Assembly (NCBI RefSeq): GCF_010550695.1
Contig: NZ_JAAGOB010000007.1
Coordinates: 186,001 to 250,000 of the forward strand
DNA length: 64,000 nt
Direction: 5' to 3'
Source: Phytoactinopolyspora alkaliphila
Lineage (GTDB): Bacteria; Actinomycetota; Actinomycetes; Jiangellales; Jiangellaceae
The position numbers and the translations under genes were made by a program. The notes beneath the pieces were generated by a model. That model was not told the DNA's origin. It was given only the letters and a program-made list of their open reading frames with translations, and did not search any database. Of the stretch, positions 16,629-24,437 are shown piece by piece. How positions within the stretch are numbered: the stretch's first letter is position 1; every line of letters starts with the position of its first letter.

Positions 16629-16742
16629 CACTGGGCAGGCAAGGTATGGGCGGTCACAGGCCGCCGTGGCAGGGCTGTAGCAGAGGGGCGAAGTCAGCCG
16701 GACCACTCGGCGCGCACAGCCGGGAGCCAGGCGTTCTAGTAG

Positions 16743-16925
16743 TTATCGCGTGGGTGGCGGGGGACCAGGGGTCGGGGTCGCCGGATCGTCCGGTTTCGGA
16801 TCCGCAGGAGGGCCTGGGGTCGGGGTCTCCGGTGGGTCGGTCGTCGGCGTGGGCGTCGGCCCCGGCTTCGGGTGAGGTTCGGGCTGATCCGGCTGGTTTC
16901 CCTCGTGGCCTGGTTCGTGAGACAT
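16743..16925 (-). CDS. Small proline/threonine-rich protein
   Basis: 60 residues, almost half Pro or Thr, built from variations on TPTPGPP and DPxTPTPGPP after an acidic, Gly/Gln-rich N terminus (MSHEPGHEGNQPDQPEP). No signal peptide or membrane segment is present, so it is a disordered cytosolic peptide if translated. AAGGAG lies 10 nt before the ATG, and a sigma-B-like promoter lies at 17011-17035, which together support it as a real gene. Confidence 0.6.
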   Translation of the reverse strand: MSHEPGHEGNQPDQPEPHPKPGPTPTPTTDPPETPTPGPPADPKPDDPATPTPGPPPPTR

Positions 16926-17010
16926 GGCGGAACTCTCCTTGGGATACGGGCATGCGCCCTGGTGCGCCTGCCGTTGGCCGTACGCCGGCGCGCATGCCAT
17001 CAAACGTCTC

Positions 17011-17035
17011 GTACCCCGGCCCGCCCAGGCGAAAC
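17011..17035 (-). promoter_or_regulatory. Sigma-B-like promoter of the 60-residue Pro-rich gene
   Basis: On the minus strand GTTT (17035-17032), 15 nt, GGGTAC (17016-17011). It predicts a 5' leader of roughly 80 nt before the ATG at 16925. Confidence 0.65.
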
Positions 17036-17121
17036 GTGCTGCACGGCGCCGCGACGGTGTTGGTTGCGACGTGTCCACTCGCTGGCCACGACCACTACGG
17101 CTGACGATCCCCGGGCCCATC

Positions 17122-17127
17122 TATGAT
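17122..17127 (+). promoter_or_regulatory. Leaderless promoter -10 of the AlkZ-like gene
   Basis: TATGAT is 6 nt upstream of the ATG at 17134 and there is no Shine-Dalgarno. Confidence 0.55.
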
Positions 17128-17133
17128 CAACCG

Positions 17134-18234
17134 ATGGGTGTGACCATTGCTCGGGAGGATGTGCTGGGTTTCCGCGTGCGTGCTCAGCAGCTGGACCGCC
17201 GCAATGGGCCGTTGTCCGAGACCGCCGTGTTCGATGCGGGTGTGCAGGACACGAGACCGGACGGCGGGCTGTGGGCGCTGGCCATCCGAGGTGTCGACGT
17301 GGCGGCACTGCCCGGCGACGAGCTCGCCGGGGTGTGGACGATTCGCGGCGCGCCACACCTGTACCGCCGTGCCGACCTGCCCGCCGTCGCGAAGGCTGTC
17401 TGGCCGTGGTCCGAGGCTGACGCCGGGAAGCGGATCTTCGATGCGGCGAAGCCGCTGCGGGAAGCGGGCATCGACGCGCTCGCGGCATTGGACGTGGTGG
17501 CGTCGGCCATGCGCTCGGTGGTGACCGAGCCGTTGGTCAAGGGCGAGGTGTCCACGCGGGTCAGCCGCATGATGGATCCGCCGTATCTCCGGTTCTGCCG
17601 TTCTTGTGACGCCACGCACCTGTACGAGCTGCCGTTCCGGCTGGCAGCGCTGCGGGCGGGGCTGGAACTGCAGGCTGGGACGTCGCCCCCGGTGCTGGAA
17701 CCGATACCCGGTTTCGAGCCGGCCGCTCGCACGCCCGAGCAGTACGACGTCGTCCGTACCTACCTACGCTTGCTTGGCCCAGCGACGCCCAAGCAACTGG
17801 CCGAGTATCTCGACTCGCCGATCAAGGAGGTCAAGGCGCACTGGCCGGCCGACGCCGTGGACGTCACGGTCGACGGCGAGACGCGCTCGGCACTCTCGGC
17901 GGACATGGATGCGCTGACGGCCGGCCCGGCCCGGACGACACAACTTCTGGGACCCTACGACCTCTACCTTCAGGGACGGGACCGGGCCCTGCTGGTGAGT
18001 GATGCCGCACGAGCGAAGGTGCTGTGGCCCGTGCTCGGCCGGCCGGGTGGGGTGCTCGTCGACGGAGAGATCGCCGGCACGTGGCGGCCGCGCAAGGTCG
18101 GGAAGAAACTGAAGGTCCAGATCGGCATGTGGACGAAGGACTCAGCACGCCTGCGTGGCGCGATCGCCGAGGAGGCCGAACGGCTGGCGGCTTACCGAGG
18201 CGTCCCTCTGGCAGACGTCGATTTCACTGCCTGA
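17134..18234 (+). CDS. Winged-helix DNA-binding protein, AlkZ-like (HTH_42)
   Basis: 366 residues. The sequence follows the HTH_42/YcaQ architecture of three winged helices: GLWALAIRGVDVAAL and WTIRGAPHLYRRADLPAV in the first 90 residues, YVRLLGP-type helix EQYDVVRTYLRLLGPATPKQLAEYL near 205-230, and the C-terminal RALLVSDAARAKVLWPVLGRPGGVLVDGEIAGTWR block. AlkZ and YcaQ are DNA glycosylases that remove interstrand crosslinks or alkylated bases, but many actinobacterial relatives are uncharacterised. The gene is a single unit with a leaderless ATG start. Confidence 0.85.
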   Translation: MGVTIAREDVLGFRVRAQQLDRRNGPLSETAVFDAGVQDTRPDGGLWALAIRGVDVAALPGDELAGVWTIRGAPHLYRRADLPAVAKAVWPWSEADAGKRIFDAAKPLREAGIDALAALDVVASAMRSVVTEPLVKGEVSTRVSRMMDPPYLRFCRSCDATHLYELPFRLAALRAGLELQAGTSPPVLEPIPGFEPAARTPEQYDVVRTYLRLLGPATPKQLAEYLDSPIKEVKAHWPADAVDVTVDGETRSALSADMDALTAGPARTTQLLGPYDLYLQGRDRALLVSDAARAKVLWPVLGRPGGVLVDGEIAGTWRPRKVGKKLKVQIGMWTKDSARLRGAIAEEAERLAAYRGVPLADVDFTA

Positions 18235-18258
18235 CCTGCGTGTGGGAGGCTCCGCGAT

Positions 18259-19053
18259 GTGGGAAGGCCGCATAGCCAGGACCGGGCCCAGGTTCGGCTG
18301 GAGTGGGGGCTCGCCGGCGCGTCGGCTGTGTCCGTAAACGCGACGTACACCGTCGTCGTCGATGTTCTGAGCTTCACTACGACGCTGAGCGTGGCCACGG
18401 ATGCGGGCATAGATGTGTATCCCTATCGGTGGAGGAACGCCTCGGCGCTCGACCATGCGCGGAAGCACGGCGCGACGCTGGCTGTTGGTCGCCTGGAGGC
18501 CAGGGATTCGGAGAATGCCGCAGAGGTCAGCCTGTCCCCGCAGGCCGTTCGGGCGGCGAGTGGGTTGCGGCGCATCGTGCTGCCGTCACCGAACGGATCA
18601 ACGATCAGTGTTGAACTGGCCGAGGCCGGCGCGAGGGTTCTAGGAGCGTGTCTGCGTAATCACAGCGCCGTGGCTGACTGGTTGTCAGCGCGGTTCCGCG
18701 ATTCGCCGGGATCCGCCGTAGCCGTGATCGCAGCGGGGGAGCGGTGGCCCGACGGTTCTCTGCGACCCGCCGTGGAGGACCTATGGGGCGCGGGCAGTGT
18801 CATTACGGTGCTGCGCGAGCGGGGTGTCACGGACTTCAGCCCGGAGGCGGAAGCGGCTGCGGCGGCGTTCGGTGCCGTACGTCCCCACCTGGCAGACGCA
18901 TTGATGACGTGTAGCAGTGGTCGCGAGCTGTGTGAAGCGGGGTTCTCCGGAGACGTCGCGGTGGCGGCTGAGGTGGACACCAGCGAGTCCGTTCCCGTTC
19001 TGGTGGACGGGCGGTTCGTCGATGCGGCGCGCCACGCAGGCCAGTCGGTCTAA
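18259..19053 (+). CDS. ComB-like 2-phosphosulfolactate phosphatase family protein
   Basis: 264 residues. HSQDRAQVRLEWGLAGA at the N terminus, VVVDVLSFTTTLSVATDAG near 32-50, LPSPNGSTIS near 115 and the C-terminal MTCSSGRELCEAGFSGDV follow the ComB superfamily. ComB hydrolyses 2-phosphosulfolactate in coenzyme M synthesis in archaea. Actinobacteria do not make coenzyme M, so the substrate here is probably another phosphorylated acid. The start is GTG at 18259 with GGAGG 8 nt upstream. Confidence 0.82.
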   Translation: MGRPHSQDRAQVRLEWGLAGASAVSVNATYTVVVDVLSFTTTLSVATDAGIDVYPYRWRNASALDHARKHGATLAVGRLEARDSENAAEVSLSPQAVRAASGLRRIVLPSPNGSTISVELAEAGARVLGACLRNHSAVADWLSARFRDSPGSAVAVIAAGERWPDGSLRPAVEDLWGAGSVITVLRERGVTDFSPEAEAAAAAFGAVRPHLADALMTCSSGRELCEAGFSGDVAVAAEVDTSESVPVLVDGRFVDAARHAGQSV

Positions 19054-19231
19054 TCCTCAGGGGGCGGGCCGTTCGTGTGGGTGGTGTCGGACCCGTGCAG
19101 GCGTGGCGCGAGGTACTTGTGTGTGGCGCCGTGTGAATGCCGACCGCTCACGCGTCGGGGCCGGAGATGGTGAACGCCGCGGCACTCTACACATGCTCGT
19201 TGTCGGAACGCTGAGTCACCAAAAGTTAACG

Positions 19232-19260
19232 TTGAGGCGTTTTCAGCCTTCGCATATGCG
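19232..19260 (+). promoter_or_regulatory. Possible promoter with a CGCATATGCG palindrome
   Basis: TTGAGG (19232-19237), 17 nt, TATGCG (19255-19260). The -10 lies in the 10-bp palindrome CGCATATGCG (19251-19260). It is in an AT-richer 268-bp gap upstream of the VOC gene. No other feature is seen in that gap. Confidence 0.35.
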
Positions 19261-19321
19261 ACAATCCGTGCGAATATAGCGAGGTCGATCGTCCGGCCTA
19301 CACGCAGTGAACGGAGCGTTC

Positions 19322-19798
19322 ATGGGAGCGGGACTCGTGCGAATCCAGCAGGTGAAGGTCCCAGTCTCGGACTTGCAGCGCAGTGTCACCTGGTATCGAT
19401 CGCTGCTCGGGCTAGACCTGATGCGCGAGTTCATCGAAGAGGGCGAGCCTACCGGTGCGGTCCTGGTCGACCGCGAAGCTGGCTTCCTCATCGGCCTTCG
19501 GCGGCGCGACGCGGTCTCGGGGAGTCCGCGATTCCCTGGATTCGACCTGTTCACAATGGGGCTCTCGTCCGTGGAGGCGCTCGACGAGCTTGCCGCTCAT
19601 TGTGACGACGTCGGCATCGAGCACGGTGAACTGCTCGACCGTGGACCGGACGGAACCCAGCTCGACATCCCCGACCCCGACGGCACCGTGATCCGCTTCC
19701 TGTCGCCGCTGGGAGATGACGGGCCCGCGTTCGCTGGGGTCGAGCTCAGCGCCGCGGGCCAGATGACCTTCTACAGCACGCCGCGGCTCTCCATCTGA
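19322..19798 (+). CDS. VOC family (glyoxalase-fold) protein
   Basis: 158 residues. VKVPVSDLQRSVTWYRSLLGLDL at the N terminus and GTQLDIPDPDGTVIRFLSP near 117-135 are the two halves of a VOC module. A metal-dependent dioxygenase, lyase or antibiotic-binding role is possible. The usual second-strand His/Glu ligands are only partly present. ATG 19322 is preferred over GTG 19307 because GGAG lies 5 nt upstream. Substrate unknown. Confidence 0.8.
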   Translation: MGAGLVRIQQVKVPVSDLQRSVTWYRSLLGLDLMREFIEEGEPTGAVLVDREAGFLIGLRRRDAVSGSPRFPGFDLFTMGLSSVEALDELAAHCDDVGIEHGELLDRGPDGTQLDIPDPDGTVIRFLSPLGDDGPAFAGVELSAAGQMTFYSTPRLSI

Positions 19799-19838
19799 AG
19801 CACCTGCGGCGGTGGAGGGTCGATTGCCGATCGGCCGG

Positions 19839-20552
19839 TCAGCCGTCGCGGCCCTGCCACGTGGTGATGCACGCCTCGTTGCCTTCGGCATCGGCCAGGA
19901 CCCAGAAGGCCGGGGCGTTGGCGTCAGAGCGCAATGTGCCGCCTGCTGAGAGCGCTGCTGCGATCCGGTGCTGGGCCTCGTCATGCGGGACGGAGATGTC
20001 GAGGTGGATGCGGTTGCGCTGCGGCCGGGACTCGTCCATCTGCTGAAACCAGATGGCCGGGCTCTGTCCGAGAGGGTCGACCAGTGGATCGGCCGGTCCG
20101 GTGCGGCCCGGCTCGTCGTCGTAGCCGAGAATCGCCTTCCAGAACGGCCGGACGGTGGGGATGTCCATGGCGTCGATGGCGATCTCGATGATCTGGACCG
20201 ACCGCAGCGACTCGTCTCCGACGTCAGGCGTGGTCCGGAGTTCGAGGTCGGTCACCGCCGACGAGATGCGCTCCGCCAGGTCGGTGTCGCGTGCGGTGAC
20301 CGTCGCCGCCGACAGCGATTGCAAGGTGAACACGACGCGATCACGGCGTAGGTCGATCCGCAGATGCTCGTCGGCATGTGACCGCGCCACGTCGATGGCC
20401 AGTGCCGCGACGTCGGCGGCATGGGCGATCGAGGCGACCGGGACCGTGGTGCGCAGGGTGCCGAGGACATAGCGCCACCCCAGGTCAAGGACGGCGGCGG
20501 AGGCTTCGTGGCGGCTCAGCTCGCGCTCCGGGCCGTCAGCTCGTTCGCTCAT
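19839..20552 (-). CDS. Pterin-carbinolamine-dehydratase-like / VOC fusion protein
   Basis: 237 residues. Residues about 10-105 resemble the pterin-4a-carbinolamine dehydratase (PCD/PhhB) fold: VLDLGWRYVLGTLRTT, AALAIDVARSHADEHLRIDLRRDRVVFTLQS, TARDTDLAERIS. Residues about 118-235 form a VOC module (IEIAIDAMDIPTVRPFWKAILGY; RIHLDISVPHDEAQHRI; FWVLADAEGNEACITTW). The HHP active-site motif of PCD is replaced by SHADEH, so dehydratase activity is doubtful. Similar fusions are common in actinobacteria without an assigned reaction. Confidence 0.8.
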   Translation of the reverse strand: MSERADGPERELSRHEASAAVLDLGWRYVLGTLRTTVPVASIAHAADVAALAIDVARSHADEHLRIDLRRDRVVFTLQSLSAATVTARDTDLAERISSAVTDLELRTTPDVGDESLRSVQIIEIAIDAMDIPTVRPFWKAILGYDDEPGRTGPADPLVDPLGQSPAIWFQQMDESRPQRNRIHLDISVPHDEAQHRIAAALSAGGTLRSDANAPAFWVLADAEGNEACITTWQGRDG

Positions 20553-20632
20553 CGCACCATGATGGCACTGCCGGAAGCCTGCGAAGGCCTACGCCCCATC
20601 TTCACAGGGCCACCCACCGTCCCCGTTCGACC

Positions 20633-20684
20633 TTGACATGCAGCCATATGGCTGCCTATATTGAACGGGCAGCTAGACGGCTGC
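20633..20684 (+). promoter_or_regulatory. ArsR-SRPBCC promoter with tandem GCAGC-N6-GCTGC operators
   Basis: TTGACA (20633-20638), 18 nt, TATATT (20657-20662). The spacer contains the perfect palindrome GCAGCCATATGGCTGC (20640-20655). A second GCAGC-N6-GCTGC copy (20669-20684) lies just downstream of the -10. Both are within 70 bp of the regulator's ATG, so they are probable autoregulatory sites. Confidence 0.75.
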
Positions 20685-20701
20685 ATATACGAGGTGAGGC
20701 A

Positions 20702-21490
20702 ATGGATGCAGTGTTCAAGGCGTTGGCCGATGCGACCCGTCGTCGGCTTCTGGACAGCCTGAACTCACACGACGGGCAGAGCCTGCGGGAGCTGTGTTCC
20801 GAGATGGAGATGGCCCGGCAGTCGGTCAGTAAGCACCTGGCGGTGCTGGAAGAGGCCAACCTCGTCACCACCGTGTGGCGGGGGAGGGAGAAGCTGCATT
20901 TCCTCAACCCCGAGCCGATCAATGCCATCTCCGAGCGTTGGATCAATCGATACCACCGTGACCGCATCCATGCCCTCGCCGACCTGAAGAGAGCCCTGGA
21001 GGAACCGATGAGCAAACCCGAATTCGTCTACACCACCTACATCGACACCACGCCGGAGAAGCTGTGGCAGGCGCTGACCGATCCCGCGTTCACCCGCCGC
21101 TACTGGGGTCTGCATTTCGAGACCGACTGGCAGGTGGGATCCACGATGGCTTGGGTCATGGACGACGTGACGATGCAAGATTCGGCTCAGGTGATCCTGG
21201 AGTCGGAACCGCCCCGCCGGCTCTCCTACACCTGGCACACCGTGACGCCCGAGTTCGCCAAGGCGCAGGGGATGAGCGAGGAATTGCGCGAGAAGCTCGG
21301 CGATGAGGCTCGATCGAAGGTGACGTTCGACATCGAGCCGATGGGGCAGGCGGTCAAGCTGACCGTCGTGCACGACGGCTTCGAGCCAGGCAGCGTGATG
21401 CTGGAGATGGTCAGCGGTGGCTGGCCGGAGCTGCTGTCCGGCCTGAAGACCCTCCTGGAGACCGGATCACCGCTGCCGGCCAGCGCCTGA
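20702..21490 (+). CDS. ArsR-type HTH / SRPBCC (AHSA1-like) fusion protein
   Basis: 262 residues. Residues 1-95 form an ArsR winged helix: VFKALADATRRRLLDSL, LRELCSEMEMARQSVSKHLAVLEEANLV as HTH, TVWRGREKLHFLNPEPI as wing. Residues about 105-258 form an SRPBCC/AHSA1 hydrophobic-pocket domain (FVYTTYIDTTPEKLWQALTDPAFTRRYWG; FEPGSVMLEMVSGGWPELLSGLKTLLE). Usually these are two adjacent genes; here they are one chain, so the pocket may sense the ligand. GAGGTGAGG precedes the ATG. Two operators in the promoter imply autoregulation. A hairpin terminator follows. Confidence 0.88.
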   Translation: MDAVFKALADATRRRLLDSLNSHDGQSLRELCSEMEMARQSVSKHLAVLEEANLVTTVWRGREKLHFLNPEPINAISERWINRYHRDRIHALADLKRALEEPMSKPEFVYTTYIDTTPEKLWQALTDPAFTRRYWGLHFETDWQVGSTMAWVMDDVTMQDSAQVILESEPPRRLSYTWHTVTPEFAKAQGMSEELREKLGDEARSKVTFDIEPMGQAVKLTVVHDGFEPGSVMLEMVSGGWPELLSGLKTLLETGSPLPASA

Positions 21491-21507
21491 GCGTCTCTGG
21501 GCAAGAG

Positions 21508-21543
21508 GCTGTGGACCTCGTCGCCGTTGATGAGGCCCACAGC
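21508..21543. terminator. Bidirectional hairpin between convergent genes
   Basis: GCTGTGGACCTC (21508-21519) pairs with GAGGCCCACAGC (21532-21543) with one mismatch and a 12-nt loop. It lies between the ArsR-SRPBCC gene and the convergent oppD. No T-run, as is normal in high-GC actinobacteria. Confidence 0.6.
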
Positions 21544-21560
21544 AGTGTGGAGCCTAGCCG

Positions 21561-22676
21561 TTACCCCGCTGTCTCCTCCACGTTCGCCTCCGGTTCAGCT
21601 GCCGGCGCGGGGTTCCAGCACGAGAACGTCCTCGTCTCAACTGTCCTCGTGATGGGTAGCTCGTCGGCGCAGGGGTCCAGCGCATGGGTGCAACGGTCCC
21701 GAAAGTGGCAACCGCTCGGAAACTGCCCGACCGACGGTGTCTCACCGGGTATCGGCCACAGCGGGTGCGTCAGCGTCCGCTCGACTGGTGAATCAGCCAG
21801 CTGATCGGGGTTGGCCTTGATGAGGGCCTGGGTGTAGCGATGTCGTGGCTGGTCGACGACGACGCGGCTCGGCCCCCGCTCCATGAGCTGTCCGCCGTAC
21901 AGGACGGCGACGTCGTCACACATGGATCGGACGACGCCGAGATTGTGGCTGATGAGCAGCAGCGACATGCCCTGCTCGTCGCTGAGGCGCACCAGCAGGT
22001 CGAGGATCTCCGCCTGCACGTTCACGTCAAGTGCCGAGCTGGGCTCGTCGGCGATGAGGAGCCTGGGCCGGCACGCGATGGCGATGGCGATCATGACCCG
22101 CTGGCGCTGCCCGCCGGAGAGCTGATGCGGAAAGCGCCGCCGGAGCCGCTCAGGATCGGGCAGCTGCACCTGTTCCATCAGCTCAAGGACCCGTTCCCGG
22201 CGCTCGCGGCGTGACGTGCGGTGGTGCATCCGCAGAGCTTCGTCGATCTGCCGCCCCACCTTCATGACGGGGTTGAGGGCGCTGGCCGGGTCCTGCAGGA
22301 CGACACCGACCTCGGACCCACGGATCCGGTTGAGCTGCCGGTCAGGCATGCCAATGAGCTCGAGGCCCTCCAGCCGGACCGATCCGGTGACCCGTGCGAC
22401 GCGCGGCTGCAGGTCCAGCAGGCTCAGTGCGGCGACGGTCTTGCCGGCGCCGGACTCACCGATGAGGGCGACCCGGCGGCCCGCAGGGATGTCGAGCTCC
22501 CTGATCGCGACGACCTGGTGCTCGCCGATGCTCACGACGAGATCCCTGATCTCCATCAGCGGAGCGGCGATGCTCTGCGGTCTGTCCAGCGAGGCGGACG
22601 GCTGGTCGTCTGGCGTGGCCGACCGCTGGATGTGCCCCGTGGCACCCTGCCGGGCGGCGGGCGTCGTCGCTGTCAT
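21561..22676 (-). CDS. Peptide/nickel ABC transporter ATP-binding protein (OppD/DppD-like), orphan
   Basis: 371 residues. Walker A GESGAGKTVA near residue 75, Q-loop VVLQDPASALNPVMKVG, signature LSGGQRQRVMIAIAIACRP, Walker B LLIADEPSSALD, and switch LLLISHNLGVV. The C terminus has the oligopeptide extension with a Cys-containing CHFRDRCTHALDPCADE motif, typical of OppD/OppF. It would energise import of oligopeptides. No permease, binding protein or second ATPase lies next to it, so it must serve a distant system or be a remnant. The GGGAGG ribosome site supports ATG 22676. The N-terminal 35 residues are low complexity. Confidence 0.88.
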   Translation of the reverse strand: MTATTPAARQGATGHIQRSATPDDQPSASLDRPQSIAAPLMEIRDLVVSIGEHQVVAIRELDIPAGRRVALIGESGAGKTVAALSLLDLQPRVARVTGSVRLEGLELIGMPDRQLNRIRGSEVGVVLQDPASALNPVMKVGRQIDEALRMHHRTSRRERRERVLELMEQVQLPDPERLRRRFPHQLSGGQRQRVMIAIAIACRPRLLIADEPSSALDVNVQAEILDLLVRLSDEQGMSLLLISHNLGVVRSMCDDVAVLYGGQLMERGPSRVVVDQPRHRYTQALIKANPDQLADSPVERTLTHPLWPIPGETPSVGQFPSGCHFRDRCTHALDPCADELPITRTVETRTFSCWNPAPAAEPEANVEETAG

Positions 22677-22694
22677 CTCCACCTCCCGGCCAAA

Positions 22695-22733
22695 AGATGA
22701 AATAATAGTTTCATCTATCTGGCTGGAGGTCAA
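22695..22733 (-). promoter_or_regulatory. Promoter and AGATGAAA-N6-TTTCATCT operator of the OppD gene
   Basis: The inverted repeat at 22695-22716 has 8-bp perfect arms around TAATAG. On the minus strand it contains TATTAT or ACTATT as -10, and TTGACC (22733-22728) is a possible -35, 18-20 nt upstream. A repressor bound here would block the gene, but none is encoded nearby. The remaining gap to 22920 holds nothing recognisable. Confidence 0.6.
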
Positions 22734-22920
22734 CACAGGAGACGTCCACGCCGGGGCGTGTGGACCAGGCCCGGGATCGTAGGCTCCGGCGACACCGAAC
22801 TGCGGTGACCTGGCAACGAGGGGTGCGCCCAGCTGAGGACGGCGAGGGTGCGGGCCGTCGCTGCGGCACCTGGGCCCGCGGGAGCGCATCGACGGTCAGG
22901 CCGGCGCGCAGCCCGACCGT

Positions 22921-23427
22921 CTACTGGAGTGCGCGCCGCGCTGCCGTCAGCGCCTGACGGGAGGACCGTGCCTGGTCCGCCGGCGCACCGACACGTTCTC
23001 TCAGCTCCAACGCCGCACCGAAATGGTGCTCCGCCTCGGCGAAACGTTTCTGGTCGAACAGCGACTTCCCATAGTGCTGATGGGCGAAGGCCAGGAGGGC
23101 GTCGTCGCGCAGAGCGGCGGCTTCGGTCAGGGCGCGGGTGAACAACTCGTCTGCTTCATGGAAACGCTCCAGCCACTGCAGCACGTGCGCAAGGCGGAGC
23201 GACGCCGCCAGCCGCGGACGGCCATCCTCGGTCGTCAGTTCGACCGCCCGACGGCCGAGCTCCTCGGCTTCCTCGAGCCGGCCGAGAATACGCAGGAGGC
23301 TGACGCGTTCTCCGACCGCCCGGAGGTCGTCCGTGTGCGGGGCTTGTGTGAGGACCCGAACCCGATGCTCGGCAGCCGAGCGGTCGTCGAGCACCTCACG
23401 CAGCGTGTGATCGTCTATCTGGTACAC
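22921..23427 (-). CDS. Tetratricopeptide-repeat protein
   Basis: 168 residues, entirely helical repeats. TPR-like units are LLRILGRLEEAEELGRRAVEL, RLAHVLQWLERFHEADELFTRAL and AHQHYGKSLFDQKRFAEAEHHFGAAL. Such proteins are scaffolds; no partner domain is present. The start is GTG at 23427, preceded by no clear Shine-Dalgarno. It is divergent from the BAAT hydrolase gene with a strong dyad in between. Confidence 0.82.
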   Translation of the reverse strand: MYQIDDHTLREVLDDRSAAEHRVRVLTQAPHTDDLRAVGERVSLLRILGRLEEAEELGRRAVELTTEDGRPRLAASLRLAHVLQWLERFHEADELFTRALTEAAALRDDALLAFAHQHYGKSLFDQKRFAEAEHHFGAALELRERVGAPADQARSSRQALTAARRALQ

Positions 23428-23485
23428 AGGCTCAGATTAGGCGAGGACCGCCCAGCTCCGCCGAGCTGCACGAAGCGTTGACTAC

Positions 23486-23519
23486 CGACATTGTCCGGGC
23501 TATCACCCGGACAATGTCG
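23486..23519. promoter_or_regulatory. 14-bp perfect dyad in a divergent intergenic region
   Basis: CGACATTGTCCGGG (23486-23499) is followed by a 6-nt loop and its exact complement CCCGGACAATGTCG (23506-23519). It lies between the divergent TPR and BAAT genes and could be a shared operator. Confidence 0.6.
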
Positions 23520-23549
23520 ATTCGCCGTCCAGACCCCGGCCAGTGCCTC

Positions 23550-23555
23550 TAGCCT
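23550..23555 (+). promoter_or_regulatory. Leaderless promoter -10 of the BAAT-like gene
   Basis: TAGCCT is 6 nt before the GTG at 23562 and no Shine-Dalgarno is present. Confidence 0.45.
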
Positions 23556-23561
23556 GGCGAT

Positions 23562-24398
23562 GTGGAGACGACGCTGGAGAATCCGGCAGGCCTGCTCGTC
23601 CGGCCTGACGGCGGCGGGAATGGTACCGGGGCCCTGGTGCTCGCCGGTTCGAGCGGTCGGGTCGAGGTGGACCGGGTGCGGTTGCTGGCCAGCGCAGGTG
23701 TCACAGCCATGTCGATCCAATGGTTCGGAGGTGAAGGGCAGCCGCCCGGCATCTGCGAAGTGCCGCTGGAGACGTTCGGCGCAGCGCTGGACCGGCTCGG
23801 CGAGTTGTGTTCGAGGCTGGTGTTGATCGGCACGTCCAAAGGCGCCGAGGCGGCGCTGCTGCTCGCCGCCGTGGATGCACGTGTCGATGCCGTGGTGGCC
23901 TTCGCGCCGTCGCACGTCGTGTGGTTCAACTCGGGTCCGGGTAGGGACGGGAAATTGCGTCCGGCCCGCTCGTCGTGGACGCGCGACGGTGAACCGCTTC
24001 CCTTCGTGCCACCGGACGACGACGCCCGGAGCATCCTCGGCGATCCGCCGGCCTTCCGTGGCGTGTACCACCAGAGCCTCGCCACCTCCGCGGGCCACGT
24101 GCCGGCGGCGACGATCCCGGTGGAACGCATCGCCGGCGATGTGGTCCTGGTGGCCGGCGAGGACGACCAGGTGTGGGACAGCGCCGCGTTCGCTCGCGCG
24201 ATCGCTGACCGCCGAGAACGCCACGGTCTGCATACGACGCTCGTCACCCATCCGGAGGCCGGGCACAGGGCGGTCCTACCAGGAGAGCCCACGCCGACCG
24301 GCGGGACGCGGATGCTGCGGGGAGGAAACCCCGAGGCTGACGCCGCGCTGGGCAGGCTCGCTTGGTGGGAGCTGACGAAGGTGCTGCCACTCAGCTGA
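23562..24398 (+). CDS. Acyl-CoA thioesterase/BAAT C-terminal-like alpha/beta-hydrolase
   Basis: 278 residues. VLIGTSKGAEAALLLAA near 87-103 contains the nucleophile elbow GTSKG, as in BAAT enzymes, which have a Ser or Cys here. LVAGEDDQVWDSAAFA near 205 gives the acid, and VTHPEAGHRAV near 232 the His. PGxxPAFRxxY-type segment GDPPAFRGVYHQSL and the flexible acidic region also fit BAAT C-terminal domains. The family includes acyl-CoA hydrolases and dienelactone-hydrolase-like enzymes; substrate unknown. Confidence 0.8.
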   Translation: METTLENPAGLLVRPDGGGNGTGALVLAGSSGRVEVDRVRLLASAGVTAMSIQWFGGEGQPPGICEVPLETFGAALDRLGELCSRLVLIGTSKGAEAALLLAAVDARVDAVVAFAPSHVVWFNSGPGRDGKLRPARSSWTRDGEPLPFVPPDDDARSILGDPPAFRGVYHQSLATSAGHVPAATIPVERIAGDVVLVAGEDDQVWDSAAFARAIADRRERHGLHTTLVTHPEAGHRAVLPGEPTPTGGTRMLRGGNPEADAALGRLAWWELTKVLPLS

Positions 24399-24437
24399 GT
24401 GTCGGCACGTTCGTCCGGCAGTGGCTGGTGCAGGGCA

